Shown here: piece by piece, positions 59,746-64,000 of the stretch
How positions within the stretch are numbered: the first letter of the stretch is position 1
How the letters are laid out: each line of letters starts with the position of its first letter
From: Saxidomus purpurata
Lineage: Eukaryota > Mollusca > Bivalvia > Venerida > Veneridae
Length of the DNA stretch: 64,000 nt
NCBI GenBank assembly: GCA_022818135.1
Contig: JAFMSR010000013.1
Location: forward strand, 27,421,331 to 27,485,330
Reading direction: 5' to 3'
Notes under the pieces: generated by a model
Seen by the model: only the letters and a program-made list of their open reading frames with translations
What the model was told of the DNA's origin: nothing
Databases searched by the model: none
Position numbers and translations under genes: made by a program

Positions 59746-62700
59746 AAAATAATCTCTTATAGAGTCAGATGTATCAATTTAGTAAAGATTTGTAAACGAA
59801 CCGATACGTCACTATCTAAATTCAGTGGTAGGACTATATGCGTAGATAGCAGGTGAAATGTGCAATTCCGCCAAATTGAATGTCGTTTGTTTTTGTTTAC
59901 AAGTTGTCACATTCACGTTGATGTCGTGCTTGTTTTATATGTCACTTGACAGATTAGATGACTAGAACTGATTTGAGAAAGTTTATGTCACCATAATCCG
60001 AAATGAAACATACTTGACTAATGTATAAGTAGGGCGCCTTGGATAGCCCAATAGCGAAATGATCAGAACAATGTCCATACATCATAAACTTTTCATATAG
60101 GTTAGTTTGGAGCTTTCATTGTAAATTTTGTTTGAAAGATATGCATCACAAGACAAATTTAGAAATGACCCTAGTAAGTTATTATTGTCGTTAGTAAGAG
60201 TGTAATGGATAGGATTTCGTATAAAAGATACACGATTTATTTCATCTCGACATACCATATCGTTACAGGTGTCATGTTTTTTAGTTAACCTTTATAGTTA
60301 GTCAGTGTGCTTGTTGTAACCTTTTTATTTATACACATCATGATATTACTCTGCATGATATAGTAGCTGTAAATGTTTTATGTTGCTACTAATGTCTGAA
60401 TAAGATAGAAGTAACAAGTCATTTATTACATTATTATACTTCATATTATACTGTAACTCTCCTTTGTAAGCAAACTAGTAACTAATCATTTCACTTAAAT
60501 CAAAGAAAACAAATATCACGGTTAAAGATCTGGGCGTATAACCCGATGACAAAATATCGCAAAAAGTCACTTTAAATTGTATTTCCATCTTATTCTTTTT
60601 AAAATTCAGATTTAATTTTTGAAGTTATATGTTGTTGTTTATATCAGACATGAATTTACCAATATATATTAGATATATCAAATCAAAATTTAAATGTTTT
60701 TTTTTTTCATTATACAGCAGAAGTCTACGGAATTGCAGAATAGGATTGATTGAATTACAATAGTCAGTTTGATCTTGCATTTTAGTACACTGTATTTTAG
60801 GGAAACGTTTATTACATTGAAAGGACCTTTGTTTGGGGTGTGGATCTTAAAATACAGTCCTTTACGTTATCTTATAAATAAGTAATAATATAACAATATA
60901 TTCGGTATTTTAAACACAGTTTTAATCTCCAATACACTAAAAAAAGATGCAGCTCTAGAACCTTTAAATGAGTCGATGGAAAAGAATCATTTTCATTTAA
61001 CTTTTTACTGCATTTAAATATTTTATTTGATTGTTTAACTCACAATGTTCAGCACTACTGTAAGGCTTTGTGAAAAGTAAGCAGAAAGAAGCAGGTCAAT
61101 CAAATATAATAGAATACAAAATCACAATTAAATGTTAAAATTAGTTTTATGTAAACAGATCTTAATTTTATTTTTGCTGTTGAGAGATATTGAACTCAGA
61201 TTTACCTTATCGATTGTATTGCCATAATCTGTAGGTAAGAAATATTTACCGTAAGTTGAACGCTTTCAAGGATCACATTCATTATTGTAACTATTTCCTT
61301 AATATTTCAACTGATATTTTCCTGAAAAGTCAAAATGACAACGAAGCCACGTACTGTTGAGGTCTCTTTGATTAATACTATGTGGTTATAATTTACTTAC
61401 CTAAATATCAGTTGAAAGAATTTCTTGCAAAAAATGTTGTTTAGTTTCAACTGTCAATTTGTTAACTCTTTTGTTATAGAAAGGATCCTTGTACCATTAC
61501 ATTACTTTTAATAAAGATAGAGTTAATTTTTTCATAGTATTTTATATGTGTCTTCGTAATCGGAATTAAACCTGAAGCTTTGTATATAGGTTCTGTTATC
61601 TATCAACATTTGTAAAAAAAAAAAAAATAATATCAAACAGGGAATACCACGTACCACTTTCAAAACATTAAAATAAACATGCACATAAAAACAATTCTTT
61701 AAACTTTGTGATGAAGCCTCAGAGCGATCAAAGCATAAGCAACTTTTTATCTGTTCAAGTTTTTGTAATATCTAAACTATTTAATTTATGTTAGTTACAT
61801 TGTATGTCAGAGAATCATAAATCAATGATAATTAACTTTGATCAGTGTATAATATAACTAGTTTTGTCGTGCTATATCAATTTTAGCAGTTAAACGCGGT
61901 TCATATAAACTAATCTTGCATCTACTGAGTCAGTGCTTCACACCTATTACACAAGTAACAGCTAAGTGAGAAATACCCTCAATTTGTCTCACCACCAATC
62001 CCTATAAGGCTTAATTTAGTCTATGACTAGACTAAGCAAGGGGGATTTAATTTTAGGCCACATAAATCTGGGTTCCCATAGTATGTCACGATTATATGGT
62101 ATTCCATACATGTATATTGTGGGCATAAAATGATTGACTAAGTTTGAATCTAATTCATTTCAGCTTTTCAATCTCTGAGTTAAGTAAGGATAAGAAATAT
62201 GGATACAGGTACAGTATTTATTTCTTTATTTGTTTGTGGTCGTCAGTATGTTTAAACAGAATTTCAACTCCAGGTCTCTGGTTCCCAAGGGTTTCAAGCA
62301 GTACGATAAATCTATGATTACAATTAATATCTGCGCAGATTATTGTTAATTACGATAGTAAATTGCTTGACAAGTTACAAATGTTCAAGGTGAGCAGTCG
62401 CAATCAGAGCTCGACCCTGCGGCTGCCATGTCAAACCAATTACAGCATAATACTATTATCAGTTCTCTTAAAAAAGGTATTTCTACTTTTGAAAGAATTT
62501 TGGCCATATGAAATTTCTTCCTACATGATAATGCTGGATAAATCTATTGATATCAAAATATGTACGAAGATAAATACTAATTTACTTAATGTTGGGTAAA
62601 ATATAATTGTACACTGTATATAATTTTGATGTGTGTTTACAATACTAATTATTTAAGTTCTTAATATCTCATCAGCGTCTCCGAAGCAGTCTTGAAATTT

Positions 62701-63009
62701 TATCATATATTAGTTATTGATTTGTTTGTACGTGGACGGTAATGTTAAGAAATCACTACAATCAGAAATGTTCTTAAACAAAAACCCACATATCACCACG
62801 TCTCCTTTTCTATGAATGGGGTAAACGTAAGATTACCGTGACCTGGACCTTTGACCTACTAACCTGAAACTATGTGAGAGTCATAAATTGGTCCTTATCA
62901 ACAAGCACTCAAAATTCAAAGATCCTAATATATGTACTAACCTTTTTTCAATGATTAATAGAAAATCATTTTTTAGTATTTGAAATTACCGCAACCTTGA
63001 CCGTTGACT

Positions 63010-64000
63010 TATTATACCCCCCGAACACAAAGTGTAAGGAGGTATACTGGATTCAGCTTGTCTGTCCGCACGCATGCTGTGTACCTTAGGTGGTAGGAGG
63101 TGTGGTCTAAGACAATATAAATATATTGTCTTCATTCCGTCTTTTGTCCCTTAAGTGGTCAAATCTTTTGTTACTTAAGTGGTCACTCTAGTGTTCGAGA
63201 ACAATGGAAATACCACCTAATACCACCTACACAGGGGTGTCCGTCTGTCTGTCCATCCGTCCTTCCGTAGACGGAATCTTGTGGACACTTAATCTCCAAT
63301 ACTCCTAGTCAGAATTTAATGATACTTCACACAAGTGATAAGTGCAATGCCTAGTTGTACATGGTCCATGTTTTAAGGTCAAGGTCACAGAGGCCAAGGA
63401 TCTTGTGGACGCTCCAAAATCCCCGGTCAGAATTTTATGATGCTTCACACAAATGATACCTTGTTGTGCATGGTTCATGTTTCGGATCTCTAGGTAAAAT
63501 GTCAATGTCTCAGGGGCTCGGTAGAATATTGTGGATGCTAAATCTCAAAAACCACTGGTCAGAGTTTAATAATACTTCACACAAGTGATAAGTACAATGC
63601 CTAGTTGTGCATGGTCCATGTTTCGGGTCAAAGGTCAAGGTCACAGGGGCTTGGGAATGTAAAATACTGTGGACGCTAAATCTCCAAAACCCGTGGTCAG
63701 AATTTAATGAAAATTCATACAAATGATTAGTACAAAGCCTAGTTGTGCATGGTTCATGTTTCGGATCTCTTGGTAAAAGGTCAATGTCACAAGTGCTCGG
63801 GATGGTAGAATATTGTGCATGCTAAATCTCAAAAATCGCTGGTCAGAGTTTGATAATACTTTACACAAGTGATAATTACAATGCCTATTTGTGCATGGTT
63901 CATGTTTCGGGTCTCTATGTCAAAGGTCAAGGTCACAGGGGCTATGGATAGTAAAAGCTTGTCGACGCTAAATCTCCAAAACCACTGGTCAGAGTTTAAT
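63010..64000. repeat. Dispersed repeat leading into a tandem satellite
   Basis: A bivalve-type CCCCCCGAACACAAAGTG start and a GTCTGTCTGTCC tract precede a tandem array from about 63288 to the window end. Monomers of about 125-148 bp begin GCTAAATCTC.AAAA and contain CACAAGTGATAAGT, GTGCATGGTTCATGTTTCGG and (AAGGTCA)n GGTCACAGGGG. Alternate monomers resemble each other. Confidence 0.85.

Larger units (their letters stand above)
58700..63000. other. Intergenic interval downstream of gene D
   Basis: No gene is supported. It contains two tRNA-like sequences (59285-59375 plus, 59665-59745 minus), a CRE-type TGACGTCA near 59214, and a poly(A)-led 38-bp fragment of the dispersed repeat at 61617-61655. 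The ORF at 62363-62599 has no recognised domain. Confidence 0.5.

Overview
The window is eukaryotic and AT-rich, with spliced genes, GT-AG introns, CCP (sushi) receptor exons, LTR and non-LTR retrotransposons and several degenerate dispersed repeats. The repeats resemble ones I recall as widespread in clams and other bivalves (for example blocks rich in AAGGTCA and in 'ggccaatattgac...'). I read it as bivalve mollusc nuclear DNA. That assignment comes from memory of repeat style, not from a search. All exon structures were worked out by eye from reading frames, splice-site dinucleotides and agreement between paralogs.

The central content is a plus-strand tandem family of single-pass receptor genes, here called A (about 1.8-18.9 kb), B (22.2-26.6 kb, broken), C (32.1-36.2 kb) and D (53.7-58.6 kb). 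They share one exon plan with matching intron phases. In order it is: signal peptide plus a C-x4-C motif; a six-cysteine exon with invariant spacing C-x6-C-x2-C-x6-C-x8-C-x3-C that resembles a TNF-receptor cysteine-rich module; a 36-42 nt charged linker exon; one or two CCP domains; a transmembrane exon; and a long, probably disordered cytoplasmic tail. At one aligned place the tails of A, C and D carry [A/S]-x-E-E-T, which fits the TRAF-binding consensus (P/S/A/T)x(Q/E)E. This suggests a TNFR-like/CCP hybrid receptor family. I do not recognise it as a described family. B has lost its 5' exons and its first CCP cysteine, and it acquires a stop at an exon junction. A has a 1,090-bp tandem duplication that doubles its CCP exon.

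Mobile DNA has reshaped the cluster. A 10.87-kb Ty3/gypsy element with identical 467-bp LTRs lies antisense in intron 2 of gene A (2953-13821). It carries gag, pro-RT-RNaseH-integrase, a baculovirus-F/errantivirus-like env and an extra 150-codon ORF. A UUUAAAC slippery site sits at the gag stop, and one in-frame TGA interrupts pol. A 5.3-kb LINE with an 11-bp target duplication sits just 3' of gene C. There are relics of a SWIM/YqaJ protein (30.9-31.6 kb) and of another LINE (48.2-50.4 kb). A 45-bp minisatellite forms a large inverted repeat (46.2-47.2 kb). The interval from 43.6 to 53.6 kb and the right end from 58.7 kb are repeat-rich and contain no gene I can support.

At 1-133 there is a fragment that may be the last coding exon of an unidentified upstream gene.
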